This document shows, piece by piece, positions 39,962 to 50,037 of a DNA stretch of 64,000 nucleotides. A model generated the notes under the pieces. It worked only from the letters and a program-made list of their open reading frames with translations. It had not been told where the DNA came from and searched no databases. Positions within the stretch are counted from its first letter, which is position 1; every line of letters starts with the position of its first letter. The DNA is from Sphingomonas sp. 7/4-4 (GTDB lineage: Bacteria > Pseudomonadota > Alphaproteobacteria > Sphingomonadales > Sphingomonadaceae): the NCBI RefSeq assembly GCF_027941955.1, contig NZ_CP115960.1, positions 3,910,001 to 3,974,000 on the forward strand. The letters are read 5' to 3'. The translations under genes were made by a program, and so were the position numbers.

Positions 39962-40090
39962 CGGCGGCACGGTTTTCGGCATTGCAGTCGGTGCCGTGCG
40001 ATGCCTGATTTTGCAGCGTCCATCAAAAAATTGAAATGCGGGAGTTGGCCCGTGTAGGGATGCGCATGCGGATCTCACAGGAGACCTGAC

Positions 40091-40753
40091 ATGGGCACCA
40101 TTCCACGCCGGAGCATTACCGGTCTGCGGCAATTCGTGGATCTCGAGCAGCAGCGCGCCTGGATGGAGGACGACGCGCAATTGCCCGATGCCGGCGAGCG
40201 CGCGGAGTCGCTGGAACAGCGCTTCAAATATGTCGTGCGATTTCAGAAGCTGCTTGCTCGCCCGCAGGCAGAAGACGTGCTGGAGATACTCGGGATCTAC
40301 GGCGCGACCTGCATTCCGATCCCGCGCCGGACCGAGCGTCATTATTGGTCGGTTTCCTGTCTGCCGTCGACCTCCGACAAGCCACTCGCCCGCGTCAATG
40401 CGAGCTGGATGGAACTCTTCACGCTCTATGCGGACGGCGAGGGTATCCGCGCCAGATTCATCGTGCACCTTTCCGACTTCACGGCGGATCGCTCGCTGGC
40501 ACAGGAGCAGGTGGACGAATCCTTTCTCGAGCACTGTGTCACGACGCCGGAAGACATCGGCTGTTTTTTCCCACGCGGCGCGGACATTTTCGGCATCAAC
40601 GTGCGCGGGGCCGCCTCCATCCGCAAATTCCTCGCGACCCGCCAAGCGGTGCGCGCGATCCGGAGGTTCAATCTGACGCACATGAACCGAGGCCGGAATG
40701 CCTATCAGGCGAGCCACTGCTACAGCCTGGCGGATCACATGCTGGTGGACTGA
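40091..40753 (+). CDS. Hypothetical protein (220 residues)
   Basis: A soluble protein with no signal peptide or membrane segment. Helical N-terminus (LRQFVDLEQQRAWMEDDAQL, then ERAESLEQRFKYVVRFQKLL), a middle beta-rich part (WSVSCLPSTSDKPLARVNAS), and a C-terminus KFLATRQAVRAIRRFNLTHM. ATG 40091, with aggaga upstream. I do not recognise a family. The 40754-40846 gap holds nothing recognisable. Confidence 0.6.
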   Translation: MGTIPRRSITGLRQFVDLEQQRAWMEDDAQLPDAGERAESLEQRFKYVVRFQKLLARPQAEDVLEILGIYGATCIPIPRRTERHYWSVSCLPSTSDKPLARVNASWMELFTLYADGEGIRARFIVHLSDFTADRSLAQEQVDESFLEHCVTTPEDIGCFFPRGADIFGINVRGAASIRKFLATRQAVRAIRRFNLTHMNRGRNAYQASHCYSLADHMLVD

Positions 40754-40846
40754 TCGGTTTTGGCGGCGCGGCGGTGCTCGTTATTGGCGATTGCAGACTG
40801 GCTCGAGGCAATCCCGGCAGTGCGCTGATGACCAGTTACGACCGAG

Positions 40847-41680
40847 CTATATTGGCCAGCTTTCCTGTGGATCATCGAGCCTGAAACGGAACAGGCGGCT
40901 GGGGCCGTCTTCCGGGACGACATACAGTTCGCGGCCTTCGATCGCCATTCCCTCGCCGGTATAGGGCCCGCCGCGGCCCAAGGGCCTGACCGGTCCGATT
41001 GCGCCGGCGCGCAATGTCCGCTTGAGCTTCATCGACGGCCAGTCGATCCAGTCGACGGCGCCGCTCCACAAAGTCAGCGATCCGCTGGCCACAAGCTGTC
41101 CGTCGACGAACTTCATGTCCTGATAGTGCGTCGGGGAAGGGTTCGGCACGACGCGCGTCCGCGCATTGTCGCCCAGATCGAATATGTAGAGCAATTCGCT
41201 GTCCCAATTGCCCGCCACGAGGGTGCGGCCAGATGCTGCCACGCACCCCAGATGGTCCGCGACGTGAATTCTCCGGCGTATCTGCAGGCTGTCCGCATCG
41301 ATCTCGACAAGTACCGAGGCACTCTTCGGCTTCATTTCCGCAACCGGAACCCAGATCGAACTGCCGGAAATCGATATCCCGCCAGGATGATATTTTGCCC
41401 CGTCCGTCAGCTCCAGCCGCCGCCGGAGCTTGCCCGTGCGCCGGTCGAACTCGTGGATATAGCCCTTGCGGTTCTCCTGATCGACCGAAGTGACCCAGAT
41501 GCGCCGGCTATCGAGTTCGAGGCCCTGGACATGGAACAACTCCCCTTCGAGCGCGAGCGTGCCCAGGAGGCGGGCATGTTCGATCGTTCCGTCGAACTGG
41601 TCCGGAGCCGCGGACACCGACAGGCTCGGCAATACCAGGAAAAGCGCAGTCAAACTGGTTCGGATGGTCTTGCGGATCAT
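40847..41680 (-). CDS. Secreted beta-propeller protein (DUF6454-like)
   Basis: A 277-residue periplasmic protein with a signal peptide (MIRKTIRTSLTALFLVLPSL, cleavage near VSA-AP) and a six-blade-like repeat pattern: VQGLELDSRRIWVTSVDQEN, GYIHEFDRRTGKL, HPGGISISGSSIWVPVAEM, GEGMAIEGRELYVVPEDG. It resembles DUF6454 proteins, whose function is unknown. Start ATG 41680; a TTG further upstream is unlikely because it precedes the signal peptide. It is on the same strand as the receptor gene, 164 bases downstream, and could belong to that locus. Confidence 0.75.
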   Translation of the reverse strand: MIRKTIRTSLTALFLVLPSLSVSAAPDQFDGTIEHARLLGTLALEGELFHVQGLELDSRRIWVTSVDQENRKGYIHEFDRRTGKLRRRLELTDGAKYHPGGISISGSSIWVPVAEMKPKSASVLVEIDADSLQIRRRIHVADHLGCVAASGRTLVAGNWDSELLYIFDLGDNARTRVVPNPSPTHYQDMKFVDGQLVASGSLTLWSGAVDWIDWPSMKLKRTLRAGAIGPVRPLGRGGPYTGEGMAIEGRELYVVPEDGPSRLFRFRLDDPQESWPI

Positions 41681-41844
41681 CTGACTTGCCCCCGGACTTT
41701 GCGTATCCGGGCCCCATGGCAAACTTGTGTGTCAGAATGACTGCGCGAATTTTTTGATGCGAATGTGAGAGACTTCGTGGGCTCTGAAGCAGGGCCGCGC
41801 GCGCCGGGGCCGCGGATCGGCCGGCGCGCGCGGGAATCGGACGG

Positions 41845-44800
41845 CTAGAACTGGAAATTCACCGCCAGCGCAAAGGTGCGTCCGAAATAGGCGGTGTAGA
41901 GCGGGTCCTGGCGCACGGTGTCGGTGTACAGCCGGTTGGTCTCGTTGGTGATGTTGCTTACTTCCGCGATGAGTTTGATGTTCTCGCTCAGGTTGTACGA
42001 GGCGGAAGCGTCGACGAAGATCGAGCTGGCGGCGCCGTTCGCGTCGCTGTCGGTCGGTCCGGGGATGCCCGTCAGATAGCCGGCCCGATAATTGACCGTG
42101 GAGCGGATGCTGAACTTGCTGTCCTCGTAATAAAGCGTGCCGCTGGCAGTCTCCGGCGACAGGCCGACGAGCGGTGCGTTGCGCGTGATCGTCGGCGAGA
42201 TGATGTAGTTGATGTTGGAGCGCACGCGCGTGAAGTTGGCGAGAACGCCGAAATTCTTGAGCATGCCCGGCAGGAAGCGGAAGGGCAGCTGCAGGTTCAC
42301 TTCGAACCCGCGCAGCGGCCCGCCCTCGGTATTGTTGCTTCGCGTCACGCTGAACAGTTCGTCCGGCGTCACACCGGTGCCCGTGCCGCTGAGCAGCGAC
42401 AGCGGGAGACCCAGCTCGCGGAAAGGCACCAGCTGGCTGGTGTTCTGGATATAGGTCTCGATGTTCTTGTAGAAATACGCGACCGACAGCAGCGAGCCTG
42501 GAGCGAAATACCATTCGAGCGAGGCGTCCATCGTATTGGCGCGGATCGGATCGAGATACGGGTTGCTGATCGAGGCGGTGCGGATCACGATGTTCGCGCT
42601 GCCGCTGGGAATCAGCTGCCCATAAGCCGGGCGGGACATCACCCGCGATGCCGAGAAGCGTGCGATCACGTTCGGCGTGACGTCGAGCGCGAGGTTCATC
42701 GACGGCAGAAAATCCTCGTACGAGCGCTGCACCTGCGAGATGACGTAGAAAGAGGGTAGGGCGCCCCGGTCGGCGCGGCAGTGGGGATCGGTCCATAGGT
42801 GTCGAGGCTGGTGTGGACATAGCGCACGCCGGCATCGCCGCGCAGCGTGAACGGCAGCGTTTCCTCGGTGTTGAACTTCACCATCAGATAGCCGGAGCTG
42901 TATTTCTCGCTGACTCCGCCATAGGTGCCCTTCGCGCATTCGACGCTGCAATATTGGAAGCTGTCGAAGTTCACTGCGCTGCGGAACTTGTCCGGATCGA
43001 TCGCGACGAAATCCTGCATGTTGCCGCCCAGGTTCTTGCCGATGCCGCTCGTCAGGAACGTGATGTCGGCCATCGACACGCCCGCCGGCAGAGTCAGCGG
43101 CAGCGACTGGCTCGGGATCAGCTGACGCTCGCGCGCAGTGTATTTGTTGGTGCGATACTGTCCCCCGACCTGCACGGTGAAGCCCGGTGCCGCCTTCCAC
43201 TCGCTGTTGAGTTCGAAGGTCTTGCTGACGATGGTGTTGTCGCGAATGAAGTTCGAGATCTGGCCCCGTTGGCTGCCGTCGGCGAGCGGCGGGCCGTAGA
43301 GGAAATTCGCCGGATTGGTGAGGTCGATGCCATAGTCGATCTTGGGAAGGTTCGGATCGTCGCGGAAGTCGATCGAGAAATTGTCGGTGTCGTTGGAGTC
43401 GATCGCGACCTGCAGCCGGTTCACGTGCAGGCGCGAGTCATTGATGCCGGCAAGGCCGTAGATGCGGAAACTGTCGGAGAAGCGCTGGTCGAAGTTCAGG
43501 TTCACCTGGCGGAATGTCGAGGTGAAATGCTCGTCCTGCATCTCGGAGCGCAGGTCGACGCCGTCCCACAGCCCATGGATGAGCGAGCCGTTGTCGTCGA
43601 CCTCGATGTCGCGGATCGACATCATCGGCTGGCCGTTGTTCGAAGCGGTGCGACCCATCGAGCGAGCGTCGAGCATCGTGTCGAGCCGGTTGACCTTGAA
43701 GCGCGAATAGAGGCTATCGATCGAGATGTCGGTGTTGTCGCTCGGCTTCCACTGGAGCGTCAGCGAGCCCGCAAGGCGCTCCTGGTTCTGGCTGCCCTTC
43801 ACCGGACGGGGCAGGCGCGGCAGGAACACGCCGCCGCCCGGGCGGCCCGAAACGCCGGTGCGGCTCATGATATAGTCGTAAGCGGCCGCGGTGCTGGTGC
43901 GTGGATTGCCGGTGCTGCAATTGGCTGCGTCGGCACCCACCGAGACGCCGCTATTGGCGTAGCCCGGGGCGGGGCTGGTCACCGCCACCCCTTGATAGGT
44001 GTAGCCGACAGGCGTGCAGAACGGGAAGATGATGTTGGTCGGAGTCGTTGCGCCGGGCAAGGTCACCGGACGCGATTGTCCCGCGACATAAGTCGGCAGG
44101 ATATCGACGGCCGAATAGGCATATTCGTCGATATGGCGCTTCGAATAAGCGACGCTGGCCAGCACGCCGAACGTATCGCCGAACTTTTTGGACACCAGAG
44201 CCGAGAGGCGCGGATCGGCCTTCTTGCTGATGTCGTTATAGATGCCACGTGCCGTGGCCGAAAGGACGAAGTCCTTCTTCTGATCGAACGGCTTGGGCGC
44301 GCGCAGGTCGACCGTCGCGCCGAGCGATCCTTCCTCGACATCGGCCGACAGCGTTTTCCGGACGGCCAGTGAGGAGAAGATCTCGGTCGGGAAGGTCACG
44401 AAGTCGAACGAGCGCCCGGTGGCGACGCCGCCGCGGATGTCGCTGCCGCTGACCTGCGACACGCCTTCCATCCCGTTGATGCGGACGCGCGTGAACTGTG
44501 CGCCGAGGCCGCGGACCGAGATGTTGCGGCCCTCGCCGCCGTCGCCGCGCGACAGCGCGACGCCGGGGATGCGCTGCATCGATTCGGCCAGGTTCGAGTC
44601 AGGGAACTTGCCGATGTCCTCGGCGACGATCGAGTCGACGGCGGCGGTCTCTTCGCGCTTGAGGTTCAGCGCATTGTCCAGCGAAGCGCGGAAGCCCTGG
44701 ACGACGATCTCCTGTTCCTGCGGCTGTTGTGCGTCCGGCCCGGCAGGCTCCGCAGCCTGTGGATCGCCTCCTGTCCCGCCCGGAGGCGTCGTCTGCCCCT

Positions 44801-44879
44801 GTGCCGATGCCGCAGCCAAAAGGCTCGCCAGGCTGGCCGAGACGAGCAGTCCCCGCCGGTTGAATCGATCGCGCCTCAT
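41845..44879 (-). CDS. TonB-dependent receptor, TIGR01782 (Xanthomonas/Caulobacter carbohydrate) type (frame broken)
   Basis: About 1,011 residues when joined. ATG 44879 has a strong ribosome site (gagagggga) and opens a signal peptide (RRGLLVSASLASLLAAASA). The plug region EIVVQGFRASLDNALNLKRE, then DSIVAEDIGKFPDSNLAESM and RIPGVALSRGDGGEGRNISV, is diagnostic of the TIGR01782 group, which imports plant oligosaccharides and related sugars. The barrel ends LAVNFQF. One G is missing at 42764-42767 on the coding strand; restoring it reads GALPSFYVISQVQRSYEDF. Divergent from the DUF1080-Gfo/Idh/MocA operon, so it is probably its importer. Confidence 0.92.
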
Positions 44880-44977
44880 TCCCCTCTCCCATTGACCCGG
44901 GCATTCGGCAGTTTCCGCCGCCCGGGAGGTAATTGTCGGCAATTTGCATTTTTGATTTATTTTCCGAGCTGCTATCA

Positions 44978-45099
44978 TGGTCAGGCCACATTGGCAATGA
45001 GGCCTGACTCATTTCGCCGATGTGGTATGGCCGTTTGCCTTTACGTGTGGTTGGCCAATACGTTACTGTCTGACAATGTTGTTGCATGTGGTCTGACCG
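44978..45099. promoter_or_regulatory. Paired GntR/FadR-type operator candidates in the divergent promoter region
   Basis: Two 11-bp near-palindromes lie in the 285-base gap between the receptor and the DUF1080 gene: tggtcaggcca at 44978-44988 and tggtctgaccg at 45089-45099. Extended, they are inverted copies of each other (tggtcaggccaca / tgtggtctgacc). The pattern TGGTC-N-GACCA is that of FadR-subfamily GntR regulators. Their placement before both divergent genes suggests joint control by a sugar- or sugar-acid-responsive regulator, which is not in this window. Confidence 0.5.
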
Positions 45100-45164
45100 A
45101 GATCTATCAGTCGCAAGAAGCCGCGCCGTAAAATGCGCGCGGATGACACAGGGTGAGGATGTCA

Positions 45165-46569
45165 ATGATGGCGTCAGGAACAGCGCGGCGCTCGAGCCCG
45201 GCCTCCGGGATCAGAAGAATAGTCCGCACCATGGCGTTGGCACTGCTCACCGCCACGGTCGCGACAATGTCTTCCGCGGCGATGCAGAAAGCCGCGCCGT
45301 GGCGCGCAATGACGCCGGCCACCGGTTTGGCGGGCTGGCACGTCACCGGCGGGAACGCGAAGTTCGCGGTCGAGAATGGCGAGCTGGTCGGGCGCGCCGC
45401 GCCGGGATCGCCGAACAGCTGGCTGGTGTCGGACACGCAGTTCGGCGACTTCATCCTCGAATTCGAGGCGAAGACCGATCCGGCGCTCAATTCCGGCGTG
45501 ATGATCCGCGGCCAGAGCCGGCCGGATTACCGCAAGGGTGTCGTCTTCGGCTATCAGGCCGAGATCGACCCGTCGAAGCGGGCGTGGAGCGCCGGCATCT
45601 ATGACGAGCAGCGCCGCCAGTGGCTCTACACGCTCGGCCGCAACGATGCGGCGCGACAGGTTTTCCGATCGGGGGACTGGAATCGCTATCGGGTGGAAGC
45701 GATCGGCAACCGGATCCGCACCTGGATAAACGGCGTGCCCGCCGCCGATCTGGTCGACGATACCGATGCCCGCGGGTTCATCGCCTTCCAGGTCCACGCC
45801 ATACCCGACGCCGAGGCGGCCCGGGGACCCGAAGTGCGGTTCCGGGGGATCCGGATCATCGACGCCGGCGCGGCACGGTTCGCGGCGCCCGCGACGCCGC
45901 TGGAGCAGCAGGCCTGGCTCGCCAACCGCCTGTCCGACGGTGAGCGCCGGGCCGGTTGGCGCTTGCTGTGGGACGGCCGAACCAATGCCGGCTGGCACAG
46001 CGCCAAAGGCGGCGGGTTTCCGGCAAAGGGCTGGTCGATCGGCGACGGAATATTGCGGGTCGAAGGCGGCGGCGGAGATATCGTGAGCGATCGCGCATAT
46101 CGCGACTTCGAGCTGTCGATCGACTTTCGCCTCTCCCGGTGCCAATAGCGGGATCAAATATTTCCTCGACGGCAAGGATTCCACGGTCGGGCTCGAATAT
46201 CAGCTGCTCGACGATGCCCGCCACCCCGATGCGAAGATGGGGCGTGACGGCAACCGGACGGTTGGCTCGCTCTACGATCTGATCGCGGCGCGCAACCTTT
46301 CGGATCCCGACAGTCCGGGCAAAAGGGTCAACCCTCCAGGCGAGTGGAACCGGGCGGTGATCGTCGCACGCGGCCGGCATGTCGAGCACTGGCTGAACGG
46401 CTTCAAGGTCGTCGAATATGACCGCGGGTCGCCCGAGTTCCGGGCGTTGGTGGCGCAGAGCAAGTTCGCCGGGCGGGCGAATTTCGGCGAGGCCGAGCAG
46501 AGCCCGATCCTGCTCCAGGATCATGGCGACCGCGTCGAGTTCCGTTCGATCAAATTGCGCGCGCTTTGA
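45165..46569 (+). CDS. Secreted double-DUF1080 protein (3-keto-disaccharide hydrolase family; frame broken)
   Basis: About 468 residues. A signal-like N-terminus (IRRIVRTMALALLTATVATM) is followed by two tandem DUF1080 domains: first GWHVTGGNAKFAVENGELVG...SGVMIRGQ...VRFRGIRI, second GWHSAKGGGFPAKGWSIGDG...FELSIDFRLSPGANSGIKYF...VEFRSIKL. Pfam describes DUF1080 (PF06439) as 3-keto-disaccharide hydrolase. Two C are missing at 46135-46137. ATG 45165 is preferred for its spacing from tgagga; ATG 45159 and GTG 45153 are alternatives. It heads an operon with Gfo/Idh/MocA genes, as expected for keto-glycoside breakdown. Confidence 0.85.
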
Positions 46570-46579
46570 GGAGATGACG

Positions 46580-47892
46580 ATGCTCGACCGCCGGACGATG
46601 ATCAAGGGTGCGGGCGCCGCTGCGGGAATCGCGATGAGCGCCCGCAGCTATGCGCGGATCAGAGGCGCCAACGATCGGCTGCGCGTCGCAGTGGTCGGCG
46701 TCAACGGCCGCGGGCAGGCGCATATGAGCGCCTTCTCGAAGCTGCCCAATGTCGAAGTCACCCATTTCGTCGACGTCGATTCGAACGTGCTGGCGAAACG
46801 CGCGGGCGAATTCGCCGCGAAAGGGCATCCGGCGCCGCAGACCGAGGGCGACTATCGCCGCCTGTTCGATCGCAAGGCAGTCGACATCGTCACGGTCGCC
46901 ACGCCCGATCACTGGCATGCCAAGCTTGGCATCGATGCGATGGATTCGGGCCATCATGTCTATCTCGAAAAGCCGATCGGCATGGCGCCTGCCGAAGGCG
47001 AAGCACTGATCGCGGCGCAGCAACGCACCGGGCGGAAGCTGCAGGTGGGCAACCAGCAGCGCTCGAGCGCGGAGACGCAGCAGCTGGTTGCTTTGGTCAA
47101 GGCAGGCGAGCTCGGCAACGTCTACGAGGCGCAGACCTGGTATGCGAACAATCGCGTCTCGATCGGCCGCGGGCACGAAACCGCGCCGCCGCCGAACCTC
47201 GACTGGGACCTGTGGCAGGGGCCACGTCCGCGCGGGCCCTATCGCTCCAATCTCGTTCCCTACAACTGGCACTGGTTCTGGAAATACGGGACGGGCGAGA
47301 CCTGCAACAATGCGATGCACGAGCTCGATGTGGCGCGCTGGGCGATGGGGCTGGCCTTCCCCGAGAAAGTGACCGCGCGCGGCTCGCGCCAGTTCTTCCG
47401 CGACGACGATTGGGAGATGTACGACACGCTGTCGATGGACCTGCTCTATGCGGACGGCCGCACGATCCGCTGGGACGGCAACAGCTGCAACGGCATGCTG
47501 CGCTACGGCCGCGGCCGCGGCGTGCTGCTGCTCGGCACCAAGGGCTCGGCGGTGGTCGATCGCAACGGCTATGAGCTGTTCGATCTGGCGGGCAAGTCGA
47601 CACGCGTGGTCAAGGCGCCCGCGACGTCGGAAACCACCGGAACGGTGGGCGAGGGCGCGCTCGACATCTACCATGCCGGCAATCTCGTCGATGTGATCCG
47701 GGGCCGCGCCCCGCGCTCGCCTCGCCGATCCGCGAAGGGCATATCAGCACCACGCTTTGCCACCTCGGCAACATCGCTTATCGCACCAAGTCGACGCTGT
47801 CGCTGGACGTGGCGACGGGCAAGCCGAAGAGCCCGGAGGCGATGAAATTATGGGCGGTGGACTATCAGCCCGGCTGGGAGGTCAAGGCCTGA
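46580..47892 (+). CDS. Tat-exported Gfo/Idh/MocA-family oxidoreductase 1 (frame broken)
   Basis: About 437 residues. A twin-arginine signal (LDRRTMIKGAGAAAGIAMSA) precedes the Rossmann domain (RVAVVGVNGRGQAHM) and the family's EKPIGMAPAEGEA catalytic-lysine motif. The second ATG (46580) is favoured: gaggag lies six bases upstream, whereas it abuts the ATG at 46574. One C is missing at 47709-47712; restored, the end reads ALASPIREGHISTTLCHLGN...GWEVKA. Tat export with pre-bound NAD(P) is known for glucose-fructose oxidoreductase of this superfamily. It probably acts on a sugar next to the DUF1080 protein. Confidence 0.88.
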
Positions 47893-47909
47893 TCGCTTCC
47901 CCGATCCCG

Positions 47910-48751
47910 ATGCATGCCGAACGGTTCGCAGCAATGGGCACCCGCGTCGAACTCCATCTGTTCGGCACGGTCGAGCGCGCGGCGATCGATGCGGCGCGGC
48001 GGGCGATCGAGGCGGTGGACGATGCCCTGACGATCCACCGTCCCTCGGCTACGACCGCGCTCAACGATTGCCTGATGGCGGGGCGGCCCTGCCATGTCGA
48101 CGATCCGTTGCTGCTCGACGCGCTGATCGAGATCGAGACGGCGCATGCACTGACGCAGGGTCTGTTCGATCCGGCCGCAGACGCGGCACGCCCGGGAGCG
48201 GGATGGGGAGCGGTTCGATTTGATCGAAGTGCCGCACGCATCGCGGCTTCGCAGCCGGTGGCGTTCGACTTTGGCGGGTTCGGCAAAGGTTTCGCGCTCG
48301 ACCGCGCATGCGACGCGCTGCGCGACGCGGGAGTGACTTCGGCCTTTCTCTGCGCGGGCGAGAGCTCGATCGCGGTCATCGGCGAGCATCCGCTGGGGGA
48401 GGCTGGCCGGTCGCCATACCCCATCCGCTCGAGGCCGAGCGCGTTCTGGTGGAACTCGAGCTGCGTGACGAGGCGCTCTCGGTCTCGTCGACGGTGGGTG
48501 CGGGGGCGAGTGCGCCCGGGCGCGCGCCTATGATCCGGCCGACCGACGGCTCCCGCGTCACCGCGGCACGCACGGCTGTCGCGGTGGATTACAGGGGGTC
48601 GCGTGCCGAAGTGATGAGCACCGCGCTGCTTGTCGCCGACGAGGTGCAGGCCGGGTGCTTTCCGGATGGCGGACGGTCGCGCCGTTTTCTGTTCGATTTC
48701 AGTCTCGAGCGGGCGATGCCCGCGCATGCGTACGAGGTGGCTCTGCAATGA
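47910..48751 (+). CDS. apbE: ApbE-like FAD:protein FMN transferase (frame broken)
   Basis: About 280 residues. Family landmarks are MGTRVELHLFG, FDFGGFGKGFALDRACDALR (normally DLGGIAKGYAVD), and AEVMSTALLVADE (normally ADALSTAL). The usual DPRTG becomes RPTDG, and the metal-site region is divergent. Unlike most ApbE proteins it has no signal peptide or lipobox, so it is predicted cytoplasmic. One G is missing in the run at 48396-48400. It lies 17 bases after the first oxidoreductase and overlaps the next by four (atga). No protein with an obvious FMN-attachment motif was found nearby, so its partner is unknown. Confidence 0.75.
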
Positions 48752-50010
48752 CCGACAAGGATTTCGACCTGACGCGACGCGCGTTCCTCGACGGCGTGCT
48801 GAAGGCGACGGCGGGGGCGGGGATGACCGCTGCCGCGCCTTGGGCGGTGTCCGCCGCGGCGGCCGAGCCGCTCCAGCGCGATCGTGTGCGGCTGGGCGTG
48901 ATCGGGACCGGTGACCGGGGCCGGACCCTGATCCGCAACATCCTCAAGACCCGCAATTGCACCGTCGCGGCGGTCTGCGACAATTTCGAGCCGCATCTCG
49001 CGAAAGGGCGGGCACTGGTGGCAGCGAACACGCCCGCCTTTGCCGATCACCGCGCGATGCTCGACGCCGGCGGTTTGGACGCCGTCGTCATCGCGACGCC
49101 GCTGGACATGCATGCACGCCAAGCCTTCGATGCGTTCGGCGCGGGCCAGCACGTGTGGTGCGAGAAGGCGATGGCGCGCACCATCGCGGACTGCACTGCG
49201 ATGGTGAAACGATCGCAGGACAGCCGCAAGGTGCTGCAGATCGGTCATCAGCGCATGTTCCACCCGACCTATCTGAACGCGCTCAAGCGCGTGAAGGCGG
49301 GCGAGATCGGCGAGATTACCCAGATCCGTGCCAGCTGGCACCGCAACACCAGCTGGCGGCGCCCGATCCCGCCGGGAAGCACCGACCGCAAGATCAACTG
49401 GCGCCTGTATCGCGACGCCTCGGCGGGGCTGATGACCGAGCTGGCGACGCACCAGCTGCAGATCGGCGGCTGGTTCCTCGACGCGGTGCCGACGCGGGTG
49501 ATCGGATCGGGCAGCATCTGCTTCTGGAAGGATGGCCGCGAGGTCTACGACCATGTCGCTCTGGTCTACGAATATCCGGACGGCCGCAAATTCGTCTACA
49601 CGTCGCTGCTCAACAATGCGCGCTATGGCTGTGAGGAGCAGATTCAGGGCAGCAAGGGCACGATCGAGCCCGAGCTCGGCCGCATCTATCAGGAAGTGCC
49701 GCCCAAGGTGCTGGCGCTCCAGCGGATGCAGGAGGACGTCAAGCGCGGGCACAAGCGCGTCGTGCCGATCGGCGGCGCGACCTGGTTCCCGGAGCTTCCG
49801 GTGACGACGCCGGGCGAATCGCTCGGTTGGGGCGAATATGACGAGACGATGCTGCAGTTCGAAGGCTTTGGCGAGGCGGTGCGTGCGGGGAAGCCGCTGC
49901 CGGGGATGCTGGCCCAGGCCTATCACGCAAGCGTCGCATCGCTGCTCGGCGAGCAGGCGATGGACCGCGGCGAAGCGGTGACTTGGCCGACCAACCTGAT
50001 CACCGTCTGA
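48748..50010 (+). CDS. Tat-exported Gfo/Idh/MocA-family oxidoreductase 2
   Basis: An intact 420-residue protein. A Tat signal (DLTRRAFLDGVLKATAGAGM, to about SAAAA-EP) precedes the dinucleotide motif VRLGVIGTGDRGRTLI, the catalytic lysine in VWCEKAMARTIADC, and GLMTELATHQLQIGG with the conserved His. The ATG overlaps the ApbE-like stop. Probable periplasmic sugar 3-dehydrogenase or reductase using tightly bound NAD(P). It is translationally coupled to the ApbE-like gene and 27 bases upstream of the third oxidoreductase. Confidence 0.9.
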   Translation: MTDKDFDLTRRAFLDGVLKATAGAGMTAAAPWAVSAAAAEPLQRDRVRLGVIGTGDRGRTLIRNILKTRNCTVAAVCDNFEPHLAKGRALVAANTPAFADHRAMLDAGGLDAVVIATPLDMHARQAFDAFGAGQHVWCEKAMARTIADCTAMVKRSQDSRKVLQIGHQRMFHPTYLNALKRVKAGEIGEITQIRASWHRNTSWRRPIPPGSTDRKINWRLYRDASAGLMTELATHQLQIGGWFLDAVPTRVIGSGSICFWKDGREVYDHVALVYEYPDGRKFVYTSLLNNARYGCEEQIQGSKGTIEPELGRIYQEVPPKVLALQRMQEDVKRGHKRVVPIGGATWFPELPVTTPGESLGWGEYDETMLQFEGFGEAVRAGKPLPGMLAQAYHASVASLLGEQAMDRGEAVTWPTNLITV

Positions 50011-50037
50011 CCGCGCCGCAATTCAAGGGGAAAACTC

